Assembly (NCBI RefSeq): GCF_000626675.1
Contig: NZ_CP006842.1
Coordinates: 682,001 to 746,000 of the forward strand
Direction of reading: 5' to 3'
Origin: Corynebacterium glyciniphilum AJ 3170
Lineage (GTDB): Bacteria; Actinomycetota; Actinomycetes; Mycobacteriales; Mycobacteriaceae
Length of the DNA: 64,000 bases
In this document: piece by piece, positions 28,050 through 37,126 of the stretch
Numbering within the stretch: position 1 is the stretch's first letter
Layout: the number at the start of each line of letters is the position of its first letter
Position numbers and translations under genes: made by a program
The notes under the pieces: model-generated
What the model was told of the DNA's origin: nothing
Database searches by the model: none
What the model saw: the letters and a program-made list of their open reading frames with translations, nothing else

Positions 28050-29789
28050 ATGATCCGCTGGTTCCTGCGTCTACCGAAACGGGCCTGGCAGTGGCTGACC
28101 CGTATGCGGACGGCACTGGTCCTGCTGTTCCTCCTCGCTCTCGGTGCTGTTCCCGGTGCACTGCTGCCGCAGCGTTCCTTGAACGCCGGCAATGTCACCG
28201 AGTTCATCGAGAACAACGGTCGGATCGGTGAGATCTACGACAAGCTCGGACTGTTCGACGTCTTCAGCTCGCCGTGGTTCGCGGCGATCTACGTTCTGCT
28301 CTTCCTGTCACTGATCGGCTGCATCCTGCCGCGCAGTTGGGATCACTACAAGGCACTGCGGACCCGTCCGCCGTCGGCGCCGAAACGTCTGACCCGGATG
28401 CCGAACTTCGTGGAAGGTACGGTCGAGGCACCGGCCGAGGAGGTCCAGAACCAGGTCACCCGGCGTTTCCGCAAGTGGCGTGGCGGGGCTACCGAAGCCG
28501 CGGACGACCGGGCGGGGAAGTGGTCGTTCGCTGCGGAGCGGGGCTACCTCCGCGAGGCGTCCAACCTGGTGTTCCACTTGTCGCTGGTCGGAATTCTGGT
28601 CGCGGTGATGGCGGGACGACTGGTGTACTACGAAGGCCAGGTCATTGTGATTGCGGGGACGGATTCCGCCAGCTCTGAGTTCTGCAACTCTGCCGTCGCC
28701 AACTTCGACTCGATGCGTCACGGCCCACTCTTCGACGGCACCACCCTGACCCCGTTCTGCGTGAATGTGAAGAACTTCGAGGCGGAGTACCTGCCGTCCG
28801 GTCAAGCGACGAGCTTCTCCTCGGATATCGACTACGCCGAGGGAGAGGATGCGATGCTGCCCACGGATGAGTGGGACAAGACTCAGCTTCGGGTCAACCA
28901 CCCGCTCAACGTGGACGGCGATCTGGTGTACCTCCAGGGGCACGGATATGCGCCGACTTTCACCGTTACCTGGCCGGACGGGGAGACCCGTACCGAGACT
29001 ATCCAGTTCCGTCCGGACGACCTGACATACTTCCTCTCGTCTGGCGCGATCAAGATGGACCCGCCGGCCGGCATGTACGAGGATCTCTATGACCGACGCC
29101 AGAATCAGCTGGCGATCCAGGGACTCTTCGCTCCCACCGCAGAGTTCTCGGGTGAGAACGATTCCCTGCTGACGTCGAGTTACCCGGCGATGAACGATCC
29201 GGCCGTCGCCATCGACATCTACCGGGGTGACACCGGACTGGATGCCGGGACCGGGCAAGACATCTTCTCCCTGGATTCCACGCAGCTGCACAGTGGTGCG
29301 CTGCAGAAACTGGACCGGGTCAACCTCATGGAAGGGGAGTCCGTCACCCTGGACGATGGTACAGAGATCAGCTTCGATGGGGCTGAAGAGTTCGTTAACC
29401 TGCAGGTCAGTCGAGACCCGACGACCTCGTTCGTCTTGGGTTTCGCTCTGCTGATGCTGATTAGCCTGGTCGGATCTCTGACCATCAAGCGCCGCCGCTT
29501 CTGGGTGCGTGTCACCGATAATGGCGACGGTACCTCCCACCTGCAGATTGCCGGGCTGGCGAGGACCGATTCCGCCGGCTGGGGCCGTGAGTTCAACCGG
29601 ATCGCCGAGGAGCTTCTCCACCTCGATGAGGAGGAGCTTGATGAAGAGTTTGAGCAGACCGACGGCGAATGGGAAGACTGGGAAGATGAGCTCGAGCGTG
29701 AGCTCCACAGGGAGGTGACTTCCGGCGAACTCGCAGATACGTCCGGTGAAGACCCGGATTCGGAACAAGACCGTCCTGAGGAATGCTAA
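28050..29789 (+). CDS. resB: Cytochrome c biogenesis protein ResB
   Basis: 579 residues. Membrane segments near residues 20-40 (RTALVLLFLLALGAVPGALLP), 75-95, 170-190, and 465-485 bracket a large extracytoplasmic domain; the C-terminus is strongly acidic. With CcsB it forms the system II heme lyase, exporting heme and attaching it to apocytochrome c. NVTEFIENNGRIGEIYDKLGLFDVFSSPWF is a ResB signature stretch. Same operon as ccdA and ccsB. Confidence 0.94.
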   Translation: MIRWFLRLPKRAWQWLTRMRTALVLLFLLALGAVPGALLPQRSLNAGNVTEFIENNGRIGEIYDKLGLFDVFSSPWFAAIYVLLFLSLIGCILPRSWDHYKALRTRPPSAPKRLTRMPNFVEGTVEAPAEEVQNQVTRRFRKWRGGATEAADDRAGKWSFAAERGYLREASNLVFHLSLVGILVAVMAGRLVYYEGQVIVIAGTDSASSEFCNSAVANFDSMRHGPLFDGTTLTPFCVNVKNFEAEYLPSGQATSFSSDIDYAEGEDAMLPTDEWDKTQLRVNHPLNVDGDLVYLQGHGYAPTFTVTWPDGETRTETIQFRPDDLTYFLSSGAIKMDPPAGMYEDLYDRRQNQLAIQGLFAPTAEFSGENDSLLTSSYPAMNDPAVAIDIYRGDTGLDAGTGQDIFSLDSTQLHSGALQKLDRVNLMEGESVTLDDGTEISFDGAEEFVNLQVSRDPTTSFVLGFALLMLISLVGSLTIKRRRFWVRVTDNGDGTSHLQIAGLARTDSAGWGREFNRIAEELLHLDEEELDEEFEQTDGEWEDWEDELERELHREVTSGELADTSGEDPDSEQDRPEEC

Positions 29790-29877
29790 AGACCAGCTCA
29801 CTTTTGGTTTCCACTCCAGGTGAGCAGTAACGTGGACCGAGTTACGGTCCAGTCATAATCGACGGAGGAACTGACGG

Positions 29878-31002
29878 ATGGATATCCACGACGTCAATGA
29901 GGGGCTGGCGGATTTTTCTGACCTGGCCTACATCACCACTGTGGCGTTGTACCTGCTGGCGCTCGCAGTCTCCCTGGTGTTCTACGGGATGTATCGGTCT
30001 GCCACGGAAACCCGTCGCGAGCGCGCCCGTATCCTCGGTGAGAACAAGGCCGGACGTGACAAGGAGAAGGTGTCCGTCGCCGCAGGATCTGGGCGAGCCG
30101 ACGGTGCTGTAGACAGTGACACGGTCGACAGAGATGCTCTTGATGGCGGTAGCCACGATGTCTCGGGTATCGCCACGGGCTCCCTGGCAGAAAAGGACCT
30201 GCCGAAGAACTTCCAGGTCGATGCACTGCGTGAGAAGTTCCGTCGGACGGACCGGTGGGGCGGCATGGCGCAGGCCGTGATCTGGCTCGGCGTGGCCATG
30301 CACATCCTGTTTGTGGTCGTCCGTGGACTTGCTGCGAACCGATTCCCGTGGGGGAACCTGTTCGAGTACGTCTCCGTGGTTTCAGGCGTGGCGATGGTTA
30401 TCGCCTGCTACGTCCTGCGCCGCAAGGCTATGCGCGTACTGTGGCCGTGGATCCTCACCCCGATCGTTCTTCTGCTGTTCTACGCGGGTACGGAACTCTA
30501 CGCCGACGTGGCTCCGGTCGTCCCGTCGCTGAATTCCTACTGGTTCGTCATCCACGTTTCGGTGGTGTCGATCGGTGGTGGCATCGGCCTTGTCTCCGGC
30601 ATGGCGTCACTGCTCTATGTGCTGCGAAGGGCTCAGCCACGTGGACAGGAAAAGGGGTTCTTCGGGGTGCTGGCCACTCCGTTGCCAGATGCCTCCAAAC
30701 TGGATGCCCTGGCCTACCGGGCAGCGATCTGGACACTCCCGATCTTCGGGCTCGGCGTGATCTTCGGCGCTATCTGGGCTCACGCCGCCTGGGGCCGCTT
30801 CTGGGGCTGGGACCCCAAGGAAACCGTCTCCCTGATCACCTGGATTCTCTACGCTGCCTACCTGCATGCCCGGGCAACACCGGGGATGCGCGGCAAGCCC
30901 GCTGCCTGGATCAATGTCCTGGCTTTCGCCACGATGGTCTTCAACCTCTTCTTCATCAATATCGTCATCTCGGGTCTGCACTCCTACGCCGGACTGAACT
31001 GA
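29878..31002 (+). CDS. ccsB: Cytochrome c biogenesis protein CcsB (heme handling)
   Basis: 374 residues with about eight membrane segments. The heme-binding WWD-type motif reads AWGRFWGWDPKETVSLITW, and a conserved His lies in the FVIHVSVVSIG segment. It works with ResB as cytochrome c synthetase for the bcc complex. An N-terminal hydrophilic region of about 60 residues (50-110) between helices 1 and 2 is longer than in the core family. GACGGAGGAACTGACGG precedes ATG 29878. The stop is 1 bp before the rmlB start. Confidence 0.95.
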   Translation: MDIHDVNEGLADFSDLAYITTVALYLLALAVSLVFYGMYRSATETRRERARILGENKAGRDKEKVSVAAGSGRADGAVDSDTVDRDALDGGSHDVSGIATGSLAEKDLPKNFQVDALREKFRRTDRWGGMAQAVIWLGVAMHILFVVVRGLAANRFPWGNLFEYVSVVSGVAMVIACYVLRRKAMRVLWPWILTPIVLLLFYAGTELYADVAPVVPSLNSYWFVIHVSVVSIGGGIGLVSGMASLLYVLRRAQPRGQEKGFFGVLATPLPDASKLDALAYRAAIWTLPIFGLGVIFGAIWAHAAWGRFWGWDPKETVSLITWILYAAYLHARATPGMRGKPAAWINVLAFATMVFNLFFINIVISGLHSYAGLN

Positions 31003-31003
31003 T

Positions 31004-32068
31004 ATGGCGCAGCACCCCGACCGCCGGATCACCCGACTGCTGGTGACCGGCGGTGCCGGTTTTATCGGCGCGAACTTCGTTCACCGCACCCTCGCGACCC
31101 GACCGGGCGTCCGGATCATTGTCCTGGACGCTATGACCTACGCGGCGAACCCCGCGAACCTCGCCGGAGTCACGGAGGACGACGGCCTCCGCGTAGTGGT
31201 CGGGGATGTCTGTGACTCCGGGCTGGTGGACGGTCTCGTCTCCGACGTGCACAGGGAGGCGATGGCGGACGGAGGCAGTGCCGCCGTGGTGCATTTCGCG
31301 GCCGAGAGCCACAATGACAATGCCCTGCGGGACCCGCTGCGGTTCGTGCGTACCAATACCGAGGGCACCGGGGTCGTCGCCGATGCATGTGTCCGACACG
31401 GTGTCCATCTGCACCACATCTCCACGGACGAGGTCTTCGGTGATCTGCCGCTCGACAGTGGCGAACGCTTTACCGTGGACACCCCGTACGCCCCCTCGTC
31501 GGTGTATTCGGCGTCGAAGGCCTCCGCTGACCACTTGGTGCGTGCGTTCGTGCGTAGTCATGGTCTCAGTGCAACGATCTCGAACTGCTCGAACAATTAC
31601 GGCCCGCGCCAGCATCCCGAGAAGTTCCTGCCACGTCAGATCACTGCTCTCATCGACGGTGAGAGCCCCCGTCTGTACGGGGCGGGAGACAACGTCCGGG
31701 ACTGGATCCACGTTGACGATCACAACGATGCGGTCTGGGCGATCCTGGACCGTGGCATCTCGGGGGAGACGTACCTCATCGGCGCCGATGGTGAGCGGTC
31801 GAACAGACAGTGCGTGGAGACGCTACTGCAGTTGTTCGACCGGGACCCGGGGGACGTCGTCCACGTGACCGACCGTCCCGGGCATGACCGTCGTTACGCG
31901 ATAGATCCGTCCTCGGTCGAGTCACTGGGGTGGAGGCCGAAGTACACCGACTTTGCGGTCGGGCTGGCGGACACGGTGCGGTGGTACCGGGATCATCGCT
32001 CGTGGTGGGAAGTTAGCCGTAAGGACGCAGAAGAAACGTACCGGGATACGGAACAGGTCATCGACTGA
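31004..32068 (+). CDS. rmlB: dTDP-glucose 4,6-dehydratase
   Basis: NAD-dependent short-chain dehydrogenase-type enzyme of dTDP-rhamnose synthesis (354 residues). N-terminal LLVTGGAGFIGANFVHRTL, HFAAESHNDNAL, active-site THR/ASP-GLU region HISTDEVFGDL, catalytic YSASKASADHLV, and NNYGPRQHPEKFLP. Rhamnose is needed for the arabinogalactan-peptidoglycan linker. It is 1 bp behind ccsB, so it may be read through from the cytochrome genes. Its pathway partners rmlC/rmlA lie 4.4 kb away. Confidence 0.94.
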   Translation: MAQHPDRRITRLLVTGGAGFIGANFVHRTLATRPGVRIIVLDAMTYAANPANLAGVTEDDGLRVVVGDVCDSGLVDGLVSDVHREAMADGGSAAVVHFAAESHNDNALRDPLRFVRTNTEGTGVVADACVRHGVHLHHISTDEVFGDLPLDSGERFTVDTPYAPSSVYSASKASADHLVRAFVRSHGLSATISNCSNNYGPRQHPEKFLPRQITALIDGESPRLYGAGDNVRDWIHVDDHNDAVWAILDRGISGETYLIGADGERSNRQCVETLLQLFDRDPGDVVHVTDRPGHDRRYAIDPSSVESLGWRPKYTDFAVGLADTVRWYRDHRSWWEVSRKDAEETYRDTEQVID

Positions 32069-32184
32069 CCTGCCTTGGGGGTGATGATCGGGGGGAGTGA
32101 AAATTGTGTGTGAGCTGGCACACACTGCTTTATGTGCGATTCCCCGGAGTTGTTGTTCCAGATCATCGCTTTCGCGAACGTAAA

Positions 32185-32203
32185 TAAGGGTAGGGTGACC
32201 GAT
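32185..32203. promoter_or_regulatory. Candidate DtxR-like iron box upstream of a secreted protein gene
   Basis: The 19-bp stretch TAAGGGTAGGGTGACCGAT agrees with the DtxR consensus TTAGGTTAGGCTAACCTAA at 13 of 19 positions by direct comparison. It lies 53 bp before the start at 32256 in a plausible promoter region. Confidence 0.35.
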
Positions 32204-32255
32204 GTAAGTCTCCACTAGCCTCACCCGGCGCCACACCGGGGAAAGGATCACCAGC

Positions 32256-32957
32256 ATGACCATGTCCCGAGTAGTCACTGTCCCGTCCGCCCGCCGCACG
32301 TGGCGCACGCTCCTCCTGACCGGTGCAGCGGTACCGCGCCTGGCCAGCGCCCAGCCTGCTGACGGTTACCAGGTCGGGGACGAGGCCGTCGTCCTGCCGA
32401 GCCCACCGGCGGACTTTTCTCTCACGCTGCCCGGTACGACCCTGGCGCACGGCCAGTCCGCGGAGGTGCTCACCCGGCTTCCGCACGGTCCGACACTGTA
32501 CTGGGAGATCTCGACCGATTGCCCACGCACCATCGCTCCGGAAGAGACCGACCTTGGAAGCGTCTTCGGTAAAGGCGTCAACCCTGCACCGGACGAGGTC
32601 GACCACTACATCCTGACTCCGTACGACATCACTTTTCTCGGTGACGGCGGTGACGGGAACCCTGTCCTCCAGTCGGCGGTGGCGGTACCGGTGCTGATTG
32701 CTGCGGATACCGTCGGTAACGCCGTGGATCCGTTGTTGTACTCCGCGGAACTGCACGGTGGGGTCGATCCGGCCGACATGGTCCCCGGCGTTCTCGACAA
32801 GCTTGTCGAAGGCAGGACATACCGTGGAGCCGTGCTGGGCTGCGTCCGTAATGATGGATCCGGTGCGGCACGTAAGCCTGTCGGGGTCCGTTTTCTTTTC
32901 CAGGCGGAGGGGGCTGACCTCGACCCGTTGCACACCGGCCGTGTGGTCTGGCGGTGA
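32256..32957 (+). CDS. Predicted secreted protein, paralogue of the following lipoprotein
   Basis: 233 residues. A weak signal-like N-terminus (RRTWRTLLLTGAAVPRLASAQPADG) is followed by a beta-rich domain. It shares with the next gene the ordered motifs LTLPGTTLAHGQSAEV, ITFLGDGG, VAVPVLIAADTVGN, GVDPADMVPGVLDKL and TYRGAVLGCV, in the same order. It lacks the lipobox Cys seen in the neighbour. GGGGAAAGGA precedes ATG 32256. I recognise no named domain; an extracellular ligand-binding role is possible. Confidence 0.7.
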   Translation: MTMSRVVTVPSARRTWRTLLLTGAAVPRLASAQPADGYQVGDEAVVLPSPPADFSLTLPGTTLAHGQSAEVLTRLPHGPTLYWEISTDCPRTIAPEETDLGSVFGKGVNPAPDEVDHYILTPYDITFLGDGGDGNPVLQSAVAVPVLIAADTVGNAVDPLLYSAELHGGVDPADMVPGVLDKLVEGRTYRGAVLGCVRNDGSGAARKPVGVRFLFQAEGADLDPLHTGRVVWR

Positions 32958-33060
32958 AAACGTGGTCCAACCACATGGTCACCGTCGATGTGTCTGAACG
33001 CGAGAATGCTACTGGAACTAATCTGTCACGGAGAATTCGGCCTGCACTATCCTCGTGGGC

Positions 33061-33858
33061 ATGACAGTTTCGCAGAAGTGGAGGCGTGCGCTGCTCGCCG
33101 GAGTAACCATCCCGGCCGTTGTCCTCGTCGGTTGCTCGGTGGGGGATGGTGCGACCGTTGGTTCTGAAAGCACCGAGGATGCTGCGACCGGGGATGGCGT
33201 CGACGGTGGTGGCGTCGACGGTGAAGGGGACGGCGGTGACGACGAGAACGAGCTGATTTCGGAACTTGACCTGGACGGGGCACCGGAGGGGTTCCGTCCC
33301 ACCGAACCGGGCACCGAACTGGATTTCGGTGACGCCGCCTATGTTGTCACTCAACGTCCCGCGGAAGAGGACGCAGCGAACCCGGAGCCACACCAGTTCT
33401 GGAAGGTCACTGCGTCGGGGTCGGAGACTCTCGATGTCGACGAGGTACCCCTGACCGAGGGCAATGACGATGTGGAGGAGTTCGTCTGCCTGACCTACAC
33501 CCTCACTTTTCTGGGAGAAGACCCGGTAGAGGCCGATCAGGATTCCGGGGCTGTCACTGCGCCGGTGCTCGTGCCGGCTGATGACGAGGGCACCGGCGCC
33601 AATGTCATCCAGCGTGCTGACCCGGAGACTTGCGGCGTGGATGAACAGGACCTTCTGCCTTCCAGGCTCGCTGATATCGACGAGGACGCGACCTACGAGT
33701 CCGCGGTACTCAGTTACGTCGACAAGGAGAAGACCCGCGGTATCAGTCCCACTGGTCTGGCCTTCACCTATGACCTGGCTGAGACCGCTGTTGCCGAGGA
33801 CGGTAGCCCGGCTGACGCGTCAGATTCGCCGGTGATCGAACCGATCCACTGGAACTGA
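33061..33858 (+). CDS. Predicted lipoprotein, paralogue of the preceding secreted protein
   Basis: 265 residues. Clear lipoprotein signal LLAGVTIPAVVLVGC with Cys25, then an acidic Gly/Asp-rich linker (about 35-70) and a domain parallel to that of the gene at 32256: TEPGTELDFGDAAYVV, TLTFLGEDP, VTAPVLVPADDEG, GVDEQDLLPSRLAD, ATYESAVLSYVD. ATG 33061 has TATCCT (33048-33053) 7 nt upstream, so it has its own leaderless promoter. Function is unknown. Convergent with the desaturase gene, 12 bp apart. Confidence 0.75.
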   Translation: MTVSQKWRRALLAGVTIPAVVLVGCSVGDGATVGSESTEDAATGDGVDGGGVDGEGDGGDDENELISELDLDGAPEGFRPTEPGTELDFGDAAYVVTQRPAEEDAANPEPHQFWKVTASGSETLDVDEVPLTEGNDDVEEFVCLTYTLTFLGEDPVEADQDSGAVTAPVLVPADDEGTGANVIQRADPETCGVDEQDLLPSRLADIDEDATYESAVLSYVDKEKTRGISPTGLAFTYDLAETAVAEDGSPADASDSPVIEPIHWN

Positions 33859-33870
33859 TCGCGGCGAGAA

Positions 33871-35151
33871 TCAGGCCAGGAAGGACGGCCGGGCCTTCTT
33901 CAGTAGGGCCAGGCCCTTCTTCAGTTGCCGGGGACCGGTCTGCTCTGCGATCTCCGGGTTGGCGGTGAATGCGGCGTCCGAACGCACTTCGGGTGCATTG
34001 GAGGCGTCGGCGCGCAGCATGGAATTCGGGAGAGAGAGCTTCAACAGTGTGCGCTGAACCTGCATCAACTGCTTGGGGAAACTGTCGGTGTTGTAGGGCA
34101 GACCGTACTCATCGGCGATGCTCTCGACCTGCTTGCTGATCTCTGCGAGATGGTTCGACGGCATGTCGGGGAAGAGGTGGTGCTCGATCTGGTAGTTCAG
34201 GTTGCCCGACAGGACCGACAGGACGGGACCCCCGCGGAAGTTCGCTGAACCGAGCATCTGGCGCAGGTACCATTCGTCCTGCGTCTCTTCGCTGAGGGTA
34301 CGTCGGGTGAAAGTCTCCACGTCATCGGGAAAATGGCCGCAGAAGATCACGGCGTAGGCCCACACGTTACGTGTGAGATTCGCCATCAGGGCGGTCTTCA
34401 GCGCAGCACCGGCTCGACGCTTCGCGCCTGCGACACGGGTGAGCTTCCTGCCGTCCTTTGTGCCCGGGAAGAGATAACCCGTGGCTGCGGCGATCGCCGG
34501 GAAGCCAATGTAGTCCTTGCCGAACTGTCGTCCGGTTTTTGCGAGGGCGTCGAGCAGACGGGGTTTGGTCTCCTCCCAGCTTTGGCTGCCTGTGAAATAC
34601 CGGCCCAGTTCGACATCGTAGAAGCCGACGGCGAGTTCGAAAAGGCTGGCCAACACCACGTTGATCAGCGGCTGCATCAGCGCCTGGGGTGTCCACTTAC
34701 GGTCCCGGGTGACCCGCAGGACTCCATATCCCACGTCATTGTCCATGCCGATGATGTTGGTGTAGGTGTGGTGGACCACATTGTGGGAGTGCTTCCAGCC
34801 CGAAGAGGGGCCGGTGTTGTCCCACTCCCAGGTGGAGGAGTGGATCTCCGGGTCGTTCATCCAGTCCCACTGCCCGTGCATCACGTTGTGGCCGATCTCG
34901 AGATTCTCGAGGATCTTCGCCAGGCCGAGCATCATGCCTGCAGGCACAGCGACGGTGGAGGACGTCGCTGTGGCAATGCGGGCAATCAGGTCGAGCGCCC
35001 GCTGGGTGCGGATGAGGGACTTGATGTAGTCGGCGTCTTTGCCGCCGAGGGATTCCCGGTGGGCTTTTTCAATCGCGGACAGACGGCGACCGATGTCGCG
35101 GACGTCGTCATCCGACAGGTGGGCGTAGGCGGTGATGTCCTGAACAGCCAT
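33871..35151 (-). CDS. Membrane fatty acid (acyl-CoA) desaturase, DesA3-like
   Basis: 426 residues of the di-iron membrane desaturase family. Histidine boxes: GHNVMHGQWD (HxxxH), HSHNVVHHTY (HxxHH) and NYQIEHHLFPDMPSNH (QxxHH). It probably introduces a cis double bond into stearoyl/palmitoyl-CoA. The downstream-facing partner, a ferredoxin-type reductase, starts upstream on the same strand, which mirrors Rv3229c/Rv3230c. Start ATG 35151 has GAAGGAG nearby. A second, weaker hydrophobic pair occurs near residues 150-180. Confidence 0.92.
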   Translation of the reverse strand: MAVQDITAYAHLSDDDVRDIGRRLSAIEKAHRESLGGKDADYIKSLIRTQRALDLIARIATATSSTVAVPAGMMLGLAKILENLEIGHNVMHGQWDWMNDPEIHSSTWEWDNTGPSSGWKHSHNVVHHTYTNIIGMDNDVGYGVLRVTRDRKWTPQALMQPLINVVLASLFELAVGFYDVELGRYFTGSQSWEETKPRLLDALAKTGRQFGKDYIGFPAIAAATGYLFPGTKDGRKLTRVAGAKRRAGAALKTALMANLTRNVWAYAVIFCGHFPDDVETFTRRTLSEETQDEWYLRQMLGSANFRGGPVLSVLSGNLNYQIEHHLFPDMPSNHLAEISKQVESIADEYGLPYNTDSFPKQLMQVQRTLLKLSLPNSMLRADASNAPEVRSDAAFTANPEIAEQTGPRQLKKGLALLKKARPSFLA

Positions 35152-35205
35152 GTGTCGTCGCTCCTTCGTTGGTAGTGGGGCTCGCTGATGGCGTTGGTGT
35201 AGCGG

Positions 35206-36327
35206 TCAGTTGCTGGCGATGTGGAGGTATCCCGACGGGACGCTGCAGCAGGTACGGATCTGCTCGCCGGGGCCGTATGTGGCACCGTCTCTCAGATCTA
35301 CGGCGGTGCCGTCGGTAATCGGGGTGACGCACGTCCGGCAGATACCCATGCGGCAGCCGTGCACCAGACTGACGCCGCAGTTCTCCGCCGCGTCGAGAAT
35401 GGTCGTTGACCCTGTGGAGGTGGTGACGATACCGGTGTCGCCGAACTCGATGTCGCCACCGAGGTCGGCCGGGTCGGGCGAGGTGCCGGCGTTGCCGGAG
35501 GCCGCGCCCTGAGCGTGGAAAGTCTCGGTGTGGATATCGGGAAACGTCTCGGTGAGTGTCTCGAGCAGCTGTCCGGGGCCACAGGCAAATGCTTCCCGGG
35601 TCTCCCAGTCCGGGACTGCGGCAGTCACGTTCTCCACCCTCAGACGTCCGTCGCGGGAAGAGTTCCAGGTGATAAGCCGATAGGACGGGGTCTGTGCATC
35701 AAGGGCGTCGAGCTCATCGGCAAAGGGTTCGGGAGGGCGCGGGCCGCGCTCGCTGTGGATGTGGACGACGTCCGGCCACGTGTCCGCGGTGTGTTCTTCG
35801 CGGATCCAGCGCACCATCGACATCACGGGAGTGATGCCCGCACCAGCAGTGACGAAGAGCAACCGCTTCGGTACAGGCGACGGTAGATGGAAATCCCCGC
35901 CGGGGGCGGTCAACCGGATGATCTGTCCGACGGTGGCGTATTCGGCAAGGTGGCCGGAGACCTCTCCTCCGGGTACGGGCTTGACGGTGACGGTGAGGGT
36001 ACGGGACCGACCGTGCCCGGCGCGGACCGGCGCATTCGTCAGGGAGTAGCAGCGCCATCGCCAACGGCCGTCAATGTCCAGGCCGAGACCGATGAACTGG
36101 CCGGCGTGGAAGGCGCCCGCCATGCCTGGTCCGGGTGAGATGGTGAGCGTGGTGTAGCCGCCGTCGCGGGAAACGGCCATGATGCGGCCCCGTACCTCCC
36201 GGCCACGGAGCGGATCGAAAAGTCCGGCATAGTCCGTGGGTGTCAGGGGGGTCGTCAGTTTCTTCAGGGCAGGCGTGAGTGGTTTCGTGGCACGGGCCAC
36301 GACCTTCCCGAGTCGCACTTTGTTCAT
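35206..36327 (-). CDS. Ferredoxin reductase with C-terminal 2Fe-2S domain, desaturase partner
   Basis: 373 residues. FAD-binding barrel (WRCYSLTNAPVRAG), NAD-binding domain (LLFVTAGAGITPVMSMVRWI), and a plant-type ferredoxin domain with ligand cysteines in CGVSLVHGCRMGICRTCVTP and RTCCSVPSG. It delivers NAD(P)H electrons to the desaturase 54 bp downstream (Rv3230c-like). ATG 36327 is preceded by a TAATGT box (reverse strand, 36335-36340) at 7 nt, and a near-palindrome at 36347-36362 covers the -35 region, suggesting repression. Confidence 0.92.
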   Translation of the reverse strand: MNKVRLGKVVARATKPLTPALKKLTTPLTPTDYAGLFDPLRGREVRGRIMAVSRDGGYTTLTISPGPGMAGAFHAGQFIGLGLDIDGRWRWRCYSLTNAPVRAGHGRSRTLTVTVKPVPGGEVSGHLAEYATVGQIIRLTAPGGDFHLPSPVPKRLLFVTAGAGITPVMSMVRWIREEHTADTWPDVVHIHSERGPRPPEPFADELDALDAQTPSYRLITWNSSRDGRLRVENVTAAVPDWETREAFACGPGQLLETLTETFPDIHTETFHAQGAASGNAGTSPDPADLGGDIEFGDTGIVTTSTGSTTILDAAENCGVSLVHGCRMGICRTCVTPITDGTAVDLRDGATYGPGEQIRTCCSVPSGYLHIASN

Positions 36328-36346
36328 CCCAACGACATTACAGACA

Positions 36347-36362
36347 GAAAGATATATGTTTC
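36347..36362. promoter_or_regulatory. 16-bp near-palindrome over the promoter of the desaturase-reductase pair
   Basis: GAAAGATATATGTTTC is symmetric except for one G-G pair (positions 5 and 12). Centred about 27 bp upstream of the predicted leaderless start of the reductase gene, it would block RNA polymerase if bound. A TetR-type lipid-responsive repressor is one possibility, but none is encoded beside it. Confidence 0.4.
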
Positions 36363-36451
36363 AAGATAAAGTTGCTGGGAATGTCCTGTCGACATCATGC
36401 CTGAGGGCTCTGCCGTATCCTCCACGACGCTGTGACGTTATGGTAGTGGGC

Positions 36452-37126
36452 ATGCATGACATCACCGACCTCGAGATTCCGGGCGCCTGGGTCGCCGAAC
36501 CCCGCGTCTTCGGCGACGATCGTGGCACCTTCCATGAATGGTTCCGTGCGGACATCGTCGCTGAGAAGCTCGGGCATCCCCTCGATGTTCCGCAGGCAAA
36601 CCTGTCGACCTCACGGGACGGCGTAATCCGTGGCGTCCACTTCGCAGACGTTCCCCCGGGCCAGGCGAAGTACGTCACCTGTGTGGCAGGACGCGTTGTT
36701 GATGTCCTCGTGGATCTGCGGCGCGGTTCACCGACCTTCATGAAGCACGTGTCCGTGGAACTCTCCGCAGCAAACCGCAGGGGCATCTACATTCCGATCG
36801 GCGTCGGCCACGCTTTCGGCGTGCCCGCCGGAGTGGGGGAGGCGACGGTGAGCTACCTGGTCTCTGAAGGGTACGATCCTGCTGCTGAGCACGCTGTCAG
36901 CCCGCTTGCCCCTGCACTTGACATCGACTGGGCCGCACACGGCGTCGCTGACAGTGCCGGGGACGTCGTGCTGTCAGACAAGGACCGGGCAGCCCCCACC
37001 GTCACAGAGATCGAGCGCGGTGGCTTGGCTCTTCCGTCGTGGAATGAGTGCCGTGGCTGGGAAAAGGAGTTGCGACTGGCGTGGGAACAGGCGCAGAGCG
37101 ACGCCGAGAACTGGGAAGGTGAGTGA
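36452..37126 (+). CDS. rmlC: dTDP-4-dehydrorhamnose 3,5-epimerase
   Basis: 224-residue cupin epimerase of dTDP-rhamnose synthesis: [16 protein letters not shown], catalytic His in [39 protein letters not shown], and [18 protein letters not shown] 36452 has TATGGT (36439-36444) 7 nt upstream, a leaderless pattern; the frame extends further upstream without family similarity. It overlaps rmlA by one base (TGATG). In several corynebacteria RmlC is fused to RmlD; here it is separate and rmlD is not seen nearby. Confidence 0.93.
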   Translation: MHDITDLEIPGAWVAEPRVFGDDRGTFHEWFRADIVAEKLGHPLDVPQANLSTSRDGVIRGVHFADVPPGQAKYVTCVAGRVVDVLVDLRRGSPTFMKHVSVELSAANRRGIYIPIGVGHAFGVPAGVGEATVSYLVSEGYDPAAEHAVSPLAPALDIDWAAHGVADSAGDVVLSDKDRAAPTVTEIERGGLALPSWNECRGWEKELRLAWEQAQSDAENWEGE

